64,000 nucleotides of DNA from Fervidifonticultor_A sp037443565 (GCA_037443565.1 JBBIOB010000008.1:3507-67506), one strand, 5' to 3'. Positions 24,247 to 33,518 are shown, counted from the first letter of the stretch. Numbers and translations are program-made. The notes: a model not told the origin generated them from the sequence alone.

Positions 24247-25581
24247 TCAGATCATCTTCTCGGCGATGCGGGCCTCCAGGTAGGTCCGCACGCGCTCCAT
24301 CGGAATCCGGTCGAAGATGTCGGCGAAGAACCCCTCGACGATCGCGAACGTGGCCTGTGTTCTGGTCAACCCGCGGCTCATCAGGTAGAAGATGTGCTCC
24401 TCGTTGAGCCGGCTGGTGGCCGATCCGTGCGTGCAGCGCAAGTCGTTGGCCATGATCTCGAGCTTCGGGATCGAATCCGACCGCGCGCCGCCGGAGAGGA
24501 TCAGGTTCCGGTTCGACTGGAAGGCGTTGGTCTTCTGCGCCCCGGGGGCGACCCGAATGAGCCCCGCGAACACCGACCGCGCCTCGTCGCGCACCGCACC
24601 CTTGTACAGCAGGTCGCTCGTCGTACTCGGCGCCCGGTGCTCCTGCAGCGTGTGCAGGTCGACGTGCTGGCCGTCGTGGCCGAAGTACAGACCGAGCATC
24701 TCACACGTGGCCCCGGGCCCCAGCAGGTGAGATTCCACGTCGGCCTTGACGAGCCCCCCTCCCAGCGAGACCACCAGGCTGCGGAGGGTGGCGTCACGGT
24801 CGAGGTGGCCTCGAATCAGGCTGCCGACCTCCCACATCGGCGGCCCCCACTCCTGTACCGACGCGTAGCGCACCTGCGCACCCCCGCGCAGGATCAACTC
24901 CACGGTCCTGGTGGCCAGGGTCCTCGGGCCGGCTGGCACCGAGGCGAAGACCTCCACCAGGGTGACCACGCTCTGCCGGTCGGCCACGACCAGCGTGTGC
25001 GGGAAGACGGCCGCGCCGGCGGCGCCCAGCCAGGTCTGCGTGAGCAGTGGGAGCGCCACCTCGACCCCTTCCGGCACGTACAGGAAGGTCCCGCCGGACC
25101 ACAGCGCCGCCTGGAGCGCCCGGAAGCGGTGCTCCTCGGGCCGGGCCACGGTGGTGAGCAGGTGGTCGCGGACCAGATCCGCGTGGTCGCGGACCGCGGT
25201 CTCCAGATCGGTGAAGATCACGCCCCGGCTGCGGGCCGCGTCCTCCGCCACCGCCGACACGGCGCGCCCATCGACGTGCGTGATGAGGCCGGCGCGCTCC
25301 GAGCCATCTCGGGTAATCGTCCCGACGTGCAGCGGGCCGTGGGGCGCCTCCTCGGGCTCGGGCAGCACGAGGGCGCCGAGATCGAGGCCGCCCACATCCG
25401 TCCGCCGCCACTCCTCGGGGCGGGCCTCCGCGGGATGGGGCAGGCGCTCAAAGAGGTCCCAGGCCTCCACCCGCCGCTCCCGCAGCCAGGCCGGCTCGCC
25501 GCGTCGGGCGCTGGCCGCCGCGACGGTCTCCCGGGTCACGCCTCCCATGATCGCGCGCGTTGCTGCGTTCTGGATCGCCAT
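24247..25581 (-). CDS. sufD: Fe-S cluster assembly protein SufD
   Basis: Paralogue of SufB and part of the SufBC2D scaffold. The beta-helix core carries GGAQVRYASVQEWG, and the C-terminal region reads DLRCTHGSATSRLNEEHIFYLMSRGLTRTQA. 444 residues. It is separated from sufB by two bases. Confidence 0.94.
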   Translation of the reverse strand: MAIQNAATRAIMGGVTRETVAAASARRGEPAWLRERRVEAWDLFERLPHPAEARPEEWRRTDVGGLDLGALVLPEPEEAPHGPLHVGTITRDGSERAGLITHVDGRAVSAVAEDAARSRGVIFTDLETAVRDHADLVRDHLLTTVARPEEHRFRALQAALWSGGTFLYVPEGVEVALPLLTQTWLGAAGAAVFPHTLVVADRQSVVTLVEVFASVPAGPRTLATRTVELILRGGAQVRYASVQEWGPPMWEVGSLIRGHLDRDATLRSLVVSLGGGLVKADVESHLLGPGATCEMLGLYFGHDGQHVDLHTLQEHRAPSTTSDLLYKGAVRDEARSVFAGLIRVAPGAQKTNAFQSNRNLILSGGARSDSIPKLEIMANDLRCTHGSATSRLNEEHIFYLMSRGLTRTQATFAIVEGFFADIFDRIPMERVRTYLEARIAEKMI

Positions 25582-25583
25582 GG

Positions 25584-28004
25584 TCAGCCGACCGACCCCT
25601 CCATCTCGAGCGCGATCAGCCGGTTCAGCTCGACGGCGTACTCCAGCGGCAGCTCCTTGACGATGGGCTCGATGAACCCGCGCACGATCATGTTCATGGC
25701 CTCGTCGCCCTTGACCCCGCGGCTCATCAGGTAGAAGAGCTGCTCGTCGCTGACCTTCGAGACGGTGGCCTCATGGGTGATCGACACATCCTGCTCTTCG
25801 ATCTCCATGTACGGGTACGTATCCGACCGGCTGTGATCGTCGAGGATCAGCGCGTCGCAGCGCACCGCGCACTTGCTCCCCACGGCCCCAGGGTAGATCT
25901 TGACGAGCCCGCGGTAACCGGCGCGGCCGCCGTCTTTGCTGATGGACTTGCTCACGACGCTCGACTGGGTGTGCGGCGCGGCGTGCACGACCTTGCCGCC
26001 GGGATCCTGGTGCTGGCCCTTGCCGGCGAACGCCACCGACAGGATCTCGGCCTTGGCGCCCGGCTCGACCATGTAGACGCTCGGGTACTTCATGGTGATC
26101 TTGCTGTTGTGGACCACGAATCCGTTCGCCACGAAGTTGTGGCTGTTGGCGATCTCCAAGTCCCAGGTGTCTTCCACACCTTCAGGCTCGACGGTGGCGA
26201 CCTTCGTGAAATGTACTGGATGATCGTGTGCGCCTTCCCCGAAGTACAGGAAGTAGTGCGTGTACTGCTTCGCCTCGCGGGAAAGGGGCTTTCGCTCCAG
26301 CCGAGACCACCGGCTGATCTTCCTGGGATCCAACCCGCAGGAGATCGCCAGGGCCTTCACGTCCTCAAGAAGGTCCCGGTTGACGCTCGTGATCGACAGG
26401 TTGGTATGGTTGGCGCGGCGATGCCCGTCGGCCGCGATGTACCCCTCGATGAACGCCAGGCGCTGCGACTTCGGGAGCCGGTACACCCACCGGGGAACCC
26501 GCTTCTGCCTGGCGTTGCCCGCAAGCCCCAGCGACGTGATGAAGTCGCGGAGATGGACAGAGTTGATGCGGACGACGCCGCCCCGCAATTCGACGTCTAC
26601 GCCGAACAGCGCCTCCAGGAGCTCGACCAGTCGGGTGTGCATCCGGTCCGGCGGGGGGACCGCGAAGTAGACCCGGTTGCGGTCCACATAGCCGTCGCCG
26701 AGATAGACGCCGAGCACCCACATCAGATCGTCGGTGCTGACATCAGGAAGCAGGATCCGCTTTGTCCCGCGGATGGGAATCGGCTCGAAGACCCTGGCCA
26801 CGCCGCTGTCCGGCACATCGCCGGCGATCGCGACGTAGTCAGTAGATGTCAACTGATCCAGCCGCTTCCATCCCAGGGAGAGCCGCCGGCCGCGCTTGGA
26901 CAGCGTCAGGAACGGGTGGCTTGCAGTGGCGCGGATCTCACGGTGGTTGGCGGCCCGCAGACGGTACACCGGCTGCCTGCCGCTGTACTTCTTGGCCACG
27001 ACCTTGTGCCTGGTCAGCTTCAGCTCGCCATCCACGGAGTAAACGGTATCGCCCGGCTCGACGACACTGATGGGCTTGACGTCGTTGTTGAGCAGAACCT
27101 GGCTGTCGCCCGTCAGGCACCCCAGGTTTCCGTCGACCCACTCCATCGTGGCGTCGCGATACGCGACCGCGCGCTTCGTCACCAGGTTGTACGTATTGGT
27201 GGACCAGTTCTGGATCGTGGTGTAGCGGCATCGGGCGCCTTCCTTCACGATGATCTCGACCACCGCCGAGTGCAGCGAGTCGGTGGTGTAGATCGGCGCC
27301 GTGCACCCCTCGACGTAGTGCACGTAGGAGCCCGGCTCGCAGATGATGAGCGTGCGCTCGAACTGGCCGGCCTTCTCGGCGTTGATCCGGAAGTAGGCCT
27401 GGAGCGGGATGTCGACCTTCACGCCCTCGGGCACGTAGACGAACGACCCGCCCGACCACACGGCCGTGTTCAGGGCGGCCAGCTTGTTATCCTCGGGCGG
27501 CACCACCGTCCCGAAGTACTGCTGGAAGATCTCCGGGTGCTTCTTGAGGGCGGTGTCGGTGTCGAGGAAGACGACCCCGAGCTTCTCCCACTCTTCCTTC
27601 AGGTTGTGGTAGACCGACTCGCTCTCATACTGCGCCCCCACGCCGGCCAGGTACTTCTTCTCGGCTTCGGGGATGCCCAGCCGGTCGAACGTTCGCTTGA
27701 TGTCCTCCGGCACATCCTCCCACGTGCGGCCCTTCCCCTCGGTCGGCTTCAGGTAGTAGTAGATGTCGTTGAAGTCGATCTGCGAGAGGTCGGCGCCCCA
27801 GGTGGGCAGGGCCCGCGCCCGGAAGTGCTCGAGGGAGTGCAGCCGGATCGCGCGCATCCAGTCCGGCTCGCTCTTCATGTGCGAGATCTCCTCGACGACC
27901 TCGCGGTCGAGCCCTTTGCGCGCCTTGAACACGTAGTTCTCGGGGTCGCGAAATCCCCACTTGTAAGTGTCGAGATCGATGCCCAGCGGATTTGTCGTCG
28001 CCAT
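25584..28004 (-). CDS. sufB: Fe-S cluster assembly protein SufB containing an intein
   Basis: Scaffold subunit on which [Fe-S] clusters form together with SufC and SufD. The 806-residue precursor contains a 338-residue intein (residues 296-633). Removal leaves 468 residues, the normal SufB length, joining DGNLG directly to SKITMKYPSVYM. Extein features include the N-terminal WGFRDPENYVFKARKG, GCTAPIYTTDSLHSAVVEI and the C-terminal FYLMSRGVKGDEAMNMIVRGF. Splicing must occur for a working SufB, so production is tied to intein activity. Fifteen bases after sufC. Confidence 0.96.
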   Translation of the reverse strand: MATTNPLGIDLDTYKWGFRDPENYVFKARKGLDREVVEEISHMKSEPDWMRAIRLHSLEHFRARALPTWGADLSQIDFNDIYYYLKPTEGKGRTWEDVPEDIKRTFDRLGIPEAEKKYLAGVGAQYESESVYHNLKEEWEKLGVVFLDTDTALKKHPEIFQQYFGTVVPPEDNKLAALNTAVWSGGSFVYVPEGVKVDIPLQAYFRINAEKAGQFERTLIICEPGSYVHYVEGCTAPIYTTDSLHSAVVEIIVKEGARCRYTTIQNWSTNTYNLVTKRAVAYRDATMEWVDGNLGCLTGDSQVLLNNDVKPISVVEPGDTVYSVDGELKLTRHKVVAKKYSGRQPVYRLRAANHREIRATASHPFLTLSKRGRRLSLGWKRLDQLTSTDYVAIAGDVPDSGVARVFEPIPIRGTKRILLPDVSTDDLMWVLGVYLGDGYVDRNRVYFAVPPPDRMHTRLVELLEALFGVDVELRGGVVRINSVHLRDFITSLGLAGNARQKRVPRWVYRLPKSQRLAFIEGYIAADGHRRANHTNLSITSVNRDLLEDVKALAISCGLDPRKISRWSRLERKPLSREAKQYTHYFLYFGEGAHDHPVHFTKVATVEPEGVEDTWDLEIANSHNFVANGFVVHNSKITMKYPSVYMVEPGAKAEILSVAFAGKGQHQDPGGKVVHAAPHTQSSVVSKSISKDGGRAGYRGLVKIYPGAVGSKCAVRCDALILDDHSRSDTYPYMEIEEQDVSITHEATVSKVSDEQLFYLMSRGVKGDEAMNMIVRGFIEPIVKELPLEYAVELNRLIALEMEGSVG
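26106..27119 (-). other. Intein with LAGLIDADG homing endonuclease domain
   Basis: Begins with Cys296 (CLTGDSQVLL, block A) and ends VHN before Ser634. Block B is TASHPFLT (360-367), with its conserved histidine. The endonuclease motifs LGVYLGDGYV (431-440) and FIEGYIAADGH (518-528) keep acidic residues, so the homing domain may be active. Block F/G is NSHNFVANGFVVHN, with the penultimate His and terminal Asn needed for cyclisation; the +1 nucleophile is Ser. All splicing residues are intact. SufB is a known recurrent intein host. Confidence 0.95.
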
Positions 28005-28019
28005 CGATGGCCCCCCTGC

Positions 28020-28850
28020 CTAGTGCGCGACCCAGAAGACCTTGCCGGCACGGCGGACCGCGCCCTCTTCCTGGACCTCGGCCGCGATGACCTCGAACTG
28101 CTGCCGGATGCCCTCGTAGCCGCGCTCCTCGAGTTCCTCGGCCAGTTCCGGTCCGCCCGAGACCACGATCCGCCCGTCGTACATGATGTGGACGTGGTGG
28201 GGCTTGATGAACTGGAGGATCCGCGAGTAGTGCGTGATGACCAGGACGCCCATCTGGCCCTTCGCGCCTTCGTACATCCGCACGATGCCGTCGGCGACGA
28301 CCTTCAGCGAATCGATGTCGAGGCCCGAGTCGGTCTCATCCATGAACGCGATCGTGGGCTCCAGGAGCGCCATCTGGAGAATCTCGGCCCGCTTCTTTTC
28401 TCCACCCGAGAAGCCTTCGTTGACGTAGCGGCCGACGATCGTGGGGTCGATCTTCAAGCTGTCGATCTTCTCGCGCATCAGCTTCTGGAACTCGCCGACG
28501 GGCATCAGCTCGTGCTCGTACCCGCGGCGCATGGAGACCGCGGTGCGCAGGAAGCTCGCCATGGTCACGCCCGGGATGCTGACCGGGTACTGGAAGGCGA
28601 TGAAGAGCCCTTTGCGCGCGCGCTCGTCCGGCGGCATGGCCAGCAGATCTTCCCCCTGGTAGAGCACGTCCCCCTGGGTCACCTGATAGAAGGGGTTGCC
28701 CATGAGCACGTTGGCCAGCGTGCTCTTGCCCGAGCCGTTCGGGCCCATGACGGCGTGGATCTCGCCTCGGGACAGCTCGAGGTTGACCCCCTTCAGGATC
28801 ACCTTTTCCTCGACCTGGACGTGCAGGTCGCGAATCACCAGATCTGCCAT
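28020..28850 (-). CDS. sufC: Fe-S cluster assembly ATPase SufC
   Basis: ABC-type ATPase of the SufBC2D scaffold. Walker A GPNGSGKST, signature FSGGEKKRAEI, Walker B FMDETDSGLDID with the SufC-specific DSGLDID, and the switch histidine in ITHYSRIL. 276 residues from the ATG at 28850 behind GGAGGGACGGG. First gene of the suf operon. Confidence 0.96.
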   Translation of the reverse strand: MADLVIRDLHVQVEEKVILKGVNLELSRGEIHAVMGPNGSGKSTLANVLMGNPFYQVTQGDVLYQGEDLLAMPPDERARKGLFIAFQYPVSIPGVTMASFLRTAVSMRRGYEHELMPVGEFQKLMREKIDSLKIDPTIVGRYVNEGFSGGEKKRAEILQMALLEPTIAFMDETDSGLDIDSLKVVADGIVRMYEGAKGQMGVLVITHYSRILQFIKPHHVHIMYDGRIVVSGGPELAEELEERGYEGIRQQFEVIAAEVQEEGAVRRAGKVFWVAH

Positions 28851-28938
28851 CCCGTCCCTCCTACCGGCAAGCCTCGTGCACAGCCACTTCGCCGCGCCAC
28901 GCGCCCGTGCCACAACGCGACGCCAGCGTCCGAAGTGT

Positions 28939-28967
28939 ATTCTAGAGTAATTAGGTCAAGAAAGCAA
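28939..28967 (-). promoter_or_regulatory. Candidate sigma-70 promoter of the suf operon
   Basis: On the minus strand TTGCTT, a 17-bp spacer and TAGAAT lie about 90 bp upstream of sufC in an AT-rich patch. The spacer contains TTGACCTAATTACTC, which resembles Rrf2/IscR-type operator half-sites; binding there would cover the -10 box. The promoter is read directly; the regulator is inference. Confidence 0.5.
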
Positions 28968-28985
28968 GGCGCGCGTCCCGCCCGG

Positions 28986-30014
28986 TCATCCGGCCCGCAG
29001 CGGCGCGGACCGGATCTGGCGTTCAAGCGCCTGACGCGAGGCCGCCGGCAGGAATGCGGCGCGCGCCGCGGTCGCCATCAGCGTGATCAGGTCGTCACAT
29101 TCCAGGTGATGGACCCGCTGCACGGACGCCAGTTCCCGTGTGATGGACGTCCCGAGCAGGATCGGGTCATCGCTGTTGACCGTCACCGCGACCCCGCAGT
29201 CGAGGAACCTCCGAATGGGATGCGCGGCGATCGTCGGGATCAGGCCCAGGCGGACGTTGCTGGTGGGACAGAGCTCGAGGGTCACCCCGCGGTCCCGGAG
29301 GCGCTCAAGCAGTCGGGGATCCTCGACCGCGCGAATGCCATGGCCGATGCGGGTCGCGCCGAGATGGTAGACGGCGGTCCAGATCCCGGCCGGCCCGGTG
29401 AACTCGCCGGCGTGGACGGTAATCCCCAGCCCCGCGTCGCGCGCGCGGTCGACCGCGGCCGCGAACAGCGCCGGCGGGTAGTTCGCCTCGTCACCGGCGA
29501 GGTCCACCCCGACCACACCGCAGTCCCGACAGGCGATGGCGTCGCGGATCAGCCGGTCGGCCTCCTCCGGTCCGCGCTCGCGCACCACCGTCACGATGAA
29601 TCCGTAGGAGAGCTTCGGGATGGCGGCGGCCGCTGCGCCTTCCGCCATCGCCTCAAACACGCCGCGCACCCCCAGGACCGTGAACGCGCGCCGCCCGCCC
29701 ACCCGGATCTCGACGTGCCTGACTGATTGCGTCGCGACCTCCGCCAGCAAGCCAGCGGTGATCGCTGCGATGTTCGCCCGCGTGTAGGCGGCATCGGCGA
29801 TCCGTCCCGCCCGACCCGCATAGCGCAGCCGGCGCAGGCGATCGTACCCTGCGAACAGGGACGGATCAGCAACCAGGTGGGGTCTTTCCACCGGGACCGG
29901 ATCCCCGTCGCGACGCTCGATCAGACGGCGCAGGCGCAGCGAGGTCTCCAGATGGAGATGCAGTTCCGCTTTGGGAAGATTCGCGATGTCCGGGGACGTT
30001 GACTGTTCGACCAC
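28986..30014 (-). CDS. Adenosine deaminase-family hydrolase
   Basis: Zinc amidohydrolase that deaminates adenosine or a modified purine. HLHLE near residue 19 (zinc ligands H19 and H21), TVHAGEF with the catalytic glutamate, GHGIRAVED, and NSDDPILLGTSI with the aspartates are all present. I choose the GTG at 30014, preceded by GGAG and a TATAAT box; the longer frame crosses that promoter. 342 residues, normal. Could equally be adenine deaminase or a futalosine-type enzyme. Confidence 0.87.
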   Translation of the reverse strand: MVEQSTSPDIANLPKAELHLHLETSLRLRRLIERRDGDPVPVERPHLVADPSLFAGYDRLRRLRYAGRAGRIADAAYTRANIAAITAGLLAEVATQSVRHVEIRVGGRRAFTVLGVRGVFEAMAEGAAAAAIPKLSYGFIVTVVRERGPEEADRLIRDAIACRDCGVVGVDLAGDEANYPPALFAAAVDRARDAGLGITVHAGEFTGPAGIWTAVYHLGATRIGHGIRAVEDPRLLERLRDRGVTLELCPTSNVRLGLIPTIAAHPIRRFLDCGVAVTVNSDDPILLGTSITRELASVQRVHHLECDDLITLMATAARAAFLPAASRQALERQIRSAPLRAG

Positions 30015-30035
30015 GATCGACTCCGCTGTGTCGCC

Positions 30036-30065
30036 ATTATAGCCGGAGGATGCGCCTGCGGGCAA
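30036..30065 (-). promoter_or_regulatory. Sigma-70-type promoter of the deaminase gene
   Basis: TTGCCC (30065-30060), 18-bp spacer, consensus TATAAT (30041-30036). About 22 bp lie between the -10 box and the GTG start, which supports the chosen start codon. Confidence 0.55.
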
Positions 30066-30178
30066 TCGAACGGGCCCGCGGGGGGCCGAGCTCCCGGCGG
30101 GGCCGGGGCGTATGGGATTTGCTATAGTAGATGGGAATGCCGACGCCCGGTCGAACGCGCAGAGGAGTGACCGCACGC

Positions 30179-31234
30179 ATGGCTGATCGCGCTACCCGTA
30201 CGAGCAGCAATGAAGGCGTCGCCGCCGGGTCAGTGGCCACGACCGATCGCACCGGGATCGACCTGACCGACGCCGTGGCCTGGTACCGCCAGATGGTGAT
30301 CGGCCGACGGTTCGAGGAGGAGACCGAACGGGCATTCCGGCGGGGGAAGATCGGCGGCTACCTCCATGTGTACTCGGGCCAGGAAGCGGTCGCCGCAGGC
30401 TTCCTGGCCGAGCTTCGCGCCGACGACATCTTCTTCACCGCGTACCGCGACCACGCGCACGCGCTCTTTCGCGGGTCGCCGCCGGGCGCGGTCATGGCCG
30501 AGTTGCTCGGCAAGGCGACCGGCGTGGCCCGCGGCAAAGGTGGGTCGATGCACCTGTTCGATGTGTCGCGCGGGTTCTACGGCGGTTACGGCATCGTCGG
30601 CGGTCACATCCCGCTGGCGGTCGGGGCCGCGTACGCGCTGCGCTATAAGGGCGGCGATCAAGTGTGCCTGTGCTTTCTGGGCGACGGCGCGATGAACAGC
30701 GGGGGGTTCCATGAGCCGATGAACATGGCCGGGCTGTGGGGCCGGGAAGGCCTGTGCCCGCTGGTCGTCATCGTCGAGAACAACCAGTTTGCCATGGGGA
30801 CGCCGGTGTCGCAGTCGTCCGCCGTGCCCAATTTGGCCGCGCGGTTCTCGGCCTACGACATCCCGGCCGAGCGTGTTGACGGGATGGACTTCCTCGCGGT
30901 GCGCGACGTCGCCCGCCGCGTGATCACCCAGGTCCGGGCGGGCGGACGGCCACAAGCCGTCGAGGCGCTGACCTATCGGTTCGCCGGACACGGCGCCGCC
31001 GACGTCTTTCAGCCCTACCGCACGAAGGACGAAGTGGAGACCGCGCGTGCCCGGGACCCGTTGGCGATCTTGGAGGCGCGTCTGCGCGAGGCCGGCCTGC
31101 TCGACGACGCCCGGGTGGCCTCGATCGGCGAAGAGGCCGACGAGATGGCACGGGAGGCAATGCGCTTCGCCGAGGAGAGCCCCCCGCCCCCTCCGGAAGA
31201 CCTGTACAAGGACGTGTACGGGAACGGAGCCTAG
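30179..31234 (+). CDS. Second 2-oxoacid dehydrogenase E1 alpha subunit
   Basis: Thiamine-diphosphate E1alpha of the pyruvate/acetoin dehydrogenase type. GGYLHVYSGQEAVAAGF, the cofactor motif GDGAMNSGGFHEPMNMAG...VENNQFAMG, and YRFAGHGAADVFQPYRTKDEV. I choose the ATG at 30179 (GAGGAG about 11 bases upstream); the ATG at 30131 is three bases after a TATAGT box and is too close. 351 residues. The sequence is unlike the E1alpha at 4.9-5.9 kb, so this is a separate complex and not a recent duplication. Confidence 0.92.
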   Translation: MADRATRTSSNEGVAAGSVATTDRTGIDLTDAVAWYRQMVIGRRFEEETERAFRRGKIGGYLHVYSGQEAVAAGFLAELRADDIFFTAYRDHAHALFRGSPPGAVMAELLGKATGVARGKGGSMHLFDVSRGFYGGYGIVGGHIPLAVGAAYALRYKGGDQVCLCFLGDGAMNSGGFHEPMNMAGLWGREGLCPLVVIVENNQFAMGTPVSQSSAVPNLAARFSAYDIPAERVDGMDFLAVRDVARRVITQVRAGGRPQAVEALTYRFAGHGAADVFQPYRTKDEVETARARDPLAILEARLREAGLLDDARVASIGEEADEMAREAMRFAEESPPPPPEDLYKDVYGNGA

Positions 31235-31237
31235 CCG

Positions 31238-32248
31238 ATGCCTGAGCTCTCATATCGCGACGCGATTCGCTCCACGCTCATCGAAGAGATGGACCGGGAT
31301 CCGGCTGTGGTCTTGCTGGGCGAAGACATCGGCCAGTACCAGGGGACCTTCCGCATCACCGCCGACCTGCTGAACCGGTACGGCTCCAGACGGGTCATCG
31401 ACACGCCGATCTCTGAGCTGGGGTTCGTCGGCGCGGCGATCGGGATGGCGATGCTGGGCCTGAGGCCCGTGGTCGAGATGATGACGTGGAACTTCTCCCT
31501 GCTGGCCTACGACCAGATCGTGAACAACGCCGCCAAGATACGGTACTTCTCGGGGGGACAGGTGAACGTCCCGCTGGTCATTCGCGGACCAAACGGCGCC
31601 GGGGTGCAGCTCTCGGCGCAGCACTCGCAGAGCCTCGAGGCCATCTATGCGCATGTCCCGGGGCTCGTCGTCGCGATGCCGGCCACGCCCACCGAAGCCA
31701 AGGGGCTGCTGCGGACGGCCCTGCGGGGGAACGATCCCGTGATCTACATGGAGCACGCGGCGCTCTACAGCCTGAAGGAAGAGGTCCCCGACGGCGAGTT
31801 CATGATGCCGTTCGGCGTCGCCGAGATCGCGCGGCCCGGCCGCGATGTTACGATCGTCGCCTACAGCCGGATGCTGCACATCGCGCTGGAAGCCGCTGAG
31901 ATCCTCGCCGAGGACGGCATCGAGGCGGAGGTCCTGAACCCGCGCACGCTGCGTCCGCTCGACCGCCAGACGCTGGTCGCGTCGGTCGGCCGCACGCACC
32001 GGGCCGTGGTCGTGCAGGAGCAGTGGCGCCCGTTCGGCACGGCCGCCGAACTCGCCGCGGCGATCACCGAGGGCGCGTTCGACCTGCTCGACGCTCCCGT
32101 GGAGCGCGTGACCGGCGCGGACGTGCCCATGCCGTATGCAAGAAACCTGGAACTGCTGGCCCTGCCGCACGCCGAGGACATCGTCCGCGCGGCCCGGCGC
32201 ACGCTCTATCGCGAGACGGCGGAGACGGGAGGGCGCGCCGATGGGTGA
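31238..32248 (+). CDS. Second 2-oxoacid dehydrogenase E1 beta subunit
   Basis: 336 residues: MPELSYRDAIRSTLIEEM, GEDIGQYQGTF, DTPISELGFVGAAIGMAMLG, and the C-terminal VLNPRTLRPLDRQTLVASV. Three bases after E1alpha; its stop overlaps the E2 start (ATGGGTGA). Forms the heterotetrameric E1 with the upstream gene. Confidence 0.93.
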   Translation: MPELSYRDAIRSTLIEEMDRDPAVVLLGEDIGQYQGTFRITADLLNRYGSRRVIDTPISELGFVGAAIGMAMLGLRPVVEMMTWNFSLLAYDQIVNNAAKIRYFSGGQVNVPLVIRGPNGAGVQLSAQHSQSLEAIYAHVPGLVVAMPATPTEAKGLLRTALRGNDPVIYMEHAALYSLKEEVPDGEFMMPFGVAEIARPGRDVTIVAYSRMLHIALEAAEILAEDGIEAEVLNPRTLRPLDRQTLVASVGRTHRAVVVQEQWRPFGTAAELAAAITEGAFDLLDAPVERVTGADVPMPYARNLELLALPHAEDIVRAARRTLYRETAETGGRADG

Positions 32249-33518
32249 CGTCATCATGCCCAAGATGGGCGACGCCATGACCGAGGGCCGCGTGCTCCGG
32301 TGGATCAAGCAGCCCGGAGAGACGATCAAGAAGGGCGAGCCCCTTGCGGAGATCGAGACCGACAAGGTCAACGTGGACCTGGAGTCCGAGGAGGACGGCA
32401 CGCTGGTCGAGATTCTGATCCCGGAGGGCGAGGCTGCGGCGGTGGGTGTGCCCATTGCGCGGCTTGCTAGGCCGGGAGAAGGCGAGGCCGGGAGACCAAC
32501 CGGGGGGGAGACACGGCCCGCGGCGACCGCGGACCAGGCAACCGCCGACCGGGCGGCGGCCGCAAAGCCCCCGCGCGTGAAGCCCGCACCCGCCACCGAC
32601 GCGGGGGCTGCGGAGCCCGTCCGGGCCTCGCCGCTGGCGCGCCGCCTGGCGGAGCAGTACGGGATTCCCCTCTCCTCGATTGCGGGCACTGGGCCGGACG
32701 GCCGGATCACCAAAGAAGACGTCGAGGCCGCGCGGGCCGGACGGCGTCAGGCGCCGGCGGAACAGGCCCCCCGACCTGCCGCGGCGACACCGCCGCCTGC
32801 TCCCGCCGCCGGAGACGTGCCGCTCTCGCGCATGCGTCAGACCATCGCGAGGCGCATGACCGACAGCAAACAGCACGCACCGCACATCTACCTGACCGTA
32901 TCGATCGACATGGACCCAGCGCTGGCCCTGCGAAGGCAACTCAACGACGGGGCTCCCGACGATGCGAAGATCTCGGTCAACGACATGGTCGTCCGGGCCG
33001 CGGCGCTGGCGCTGCGAAAGGTTCCGGCGCTGAACGCAACGTTCACCGGTGAGGCGGTCCGGCACAACGCGGACGTCAACATCAGCATCGCGATCGCGCT
33101 GCCCGACGGTCTGATCGCGCCCACCGTGTACCACTGCGACCGCAAGAGTCTGTGGGAGATCGCGGTCGACGCCAGAGCCTTGGCCGAACGTGCCCGCGCC
33201 GGGCGGCTGCGCGCCGAGGACCTGATCGGCGGGACCTTCACCATCAGCAACCTGGGGATGTTCGGCGTCGAGGTGTTCTCCGCGATCATCAACCCGCCGC
33301 AGGCGGCGATCCTGGCCATCGGGGCGGCCAGGCCGCAGCCGGTCGTGCGCGACGGGCAGATCGTGGCGGCGACGATCATGCAGGTGACATGCTCTGCCGA
33401 CCACCGCGTGACCGACGGCGCCGAGGTGGCGAACTACCTGGCCGAACTGAAGCGGCTGCTCGAGCACCCGGTCTGGCTGGTGACCAGTCCGCCCGCAGCA
33501 GGGCGCGCGGACGCCTGA
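32241..33518 (+). CDS. Second 2-oxoacid dehydrogenase E2 subunit
   Basis: Lipoyl domain with the modified lysine in EIETDKVNVDLES (near 46), a long Ala/Pro-rich linker, peripheral-subunit-binding domain ASPLARRLAEQYG...GRITKEDVEAA, and the acyltransferase domain ending in CSADHRVTDGAEVANYL. 425 residues. The ATG at 32241 overlaps the E1beta stop by eight bases. No E3 follows, so it probably uses the lpd product from 6-7.4 kb. Confidence 0.93.
   Translation: MGDVIMPKMGDAMTEGRVLRWIKQPGETIKKGEPLAEIETDKVNVDLESEEDGTLVEILIPEGEAAAVGVPIARLARPGEGEAGRPTGGETRPAATADQATADRAAAAKPPRVKPAPATDAGAAEPVRASPLARRLAEQYGIPLSSIAGTGPDGRITKEDVEAARAGRRQAPAEQAPRPAAATPPPAPAAGDVPLSRMRQTIARRMTDSKQHAPHIYLTVSIDMDPALALRRQLNDGAPDDAKISVNDMVVRAAALALRKVPALNATFTGEAVRHNADVNISIAIALPDGLIAPTVYHCDRKSLWEIAVDARALAERARAGRLRAEDLIGGTFTISNLGMFGVEVFSAIINPPQAAILAIGAARPQPVVRDGQIVAATIMQVTCSADHRVTDGAEVANYLAELKRLLEHPVWLVTSPPAAGRADA

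Noticed and set aside
25560..29726. A 1388-codon open frame on the plus strand across the suf operon
   Set aside because: It is antisense to sufB, sufC and sufD, which are certain; long mirror frames are an artefact of GC-rich codon use.
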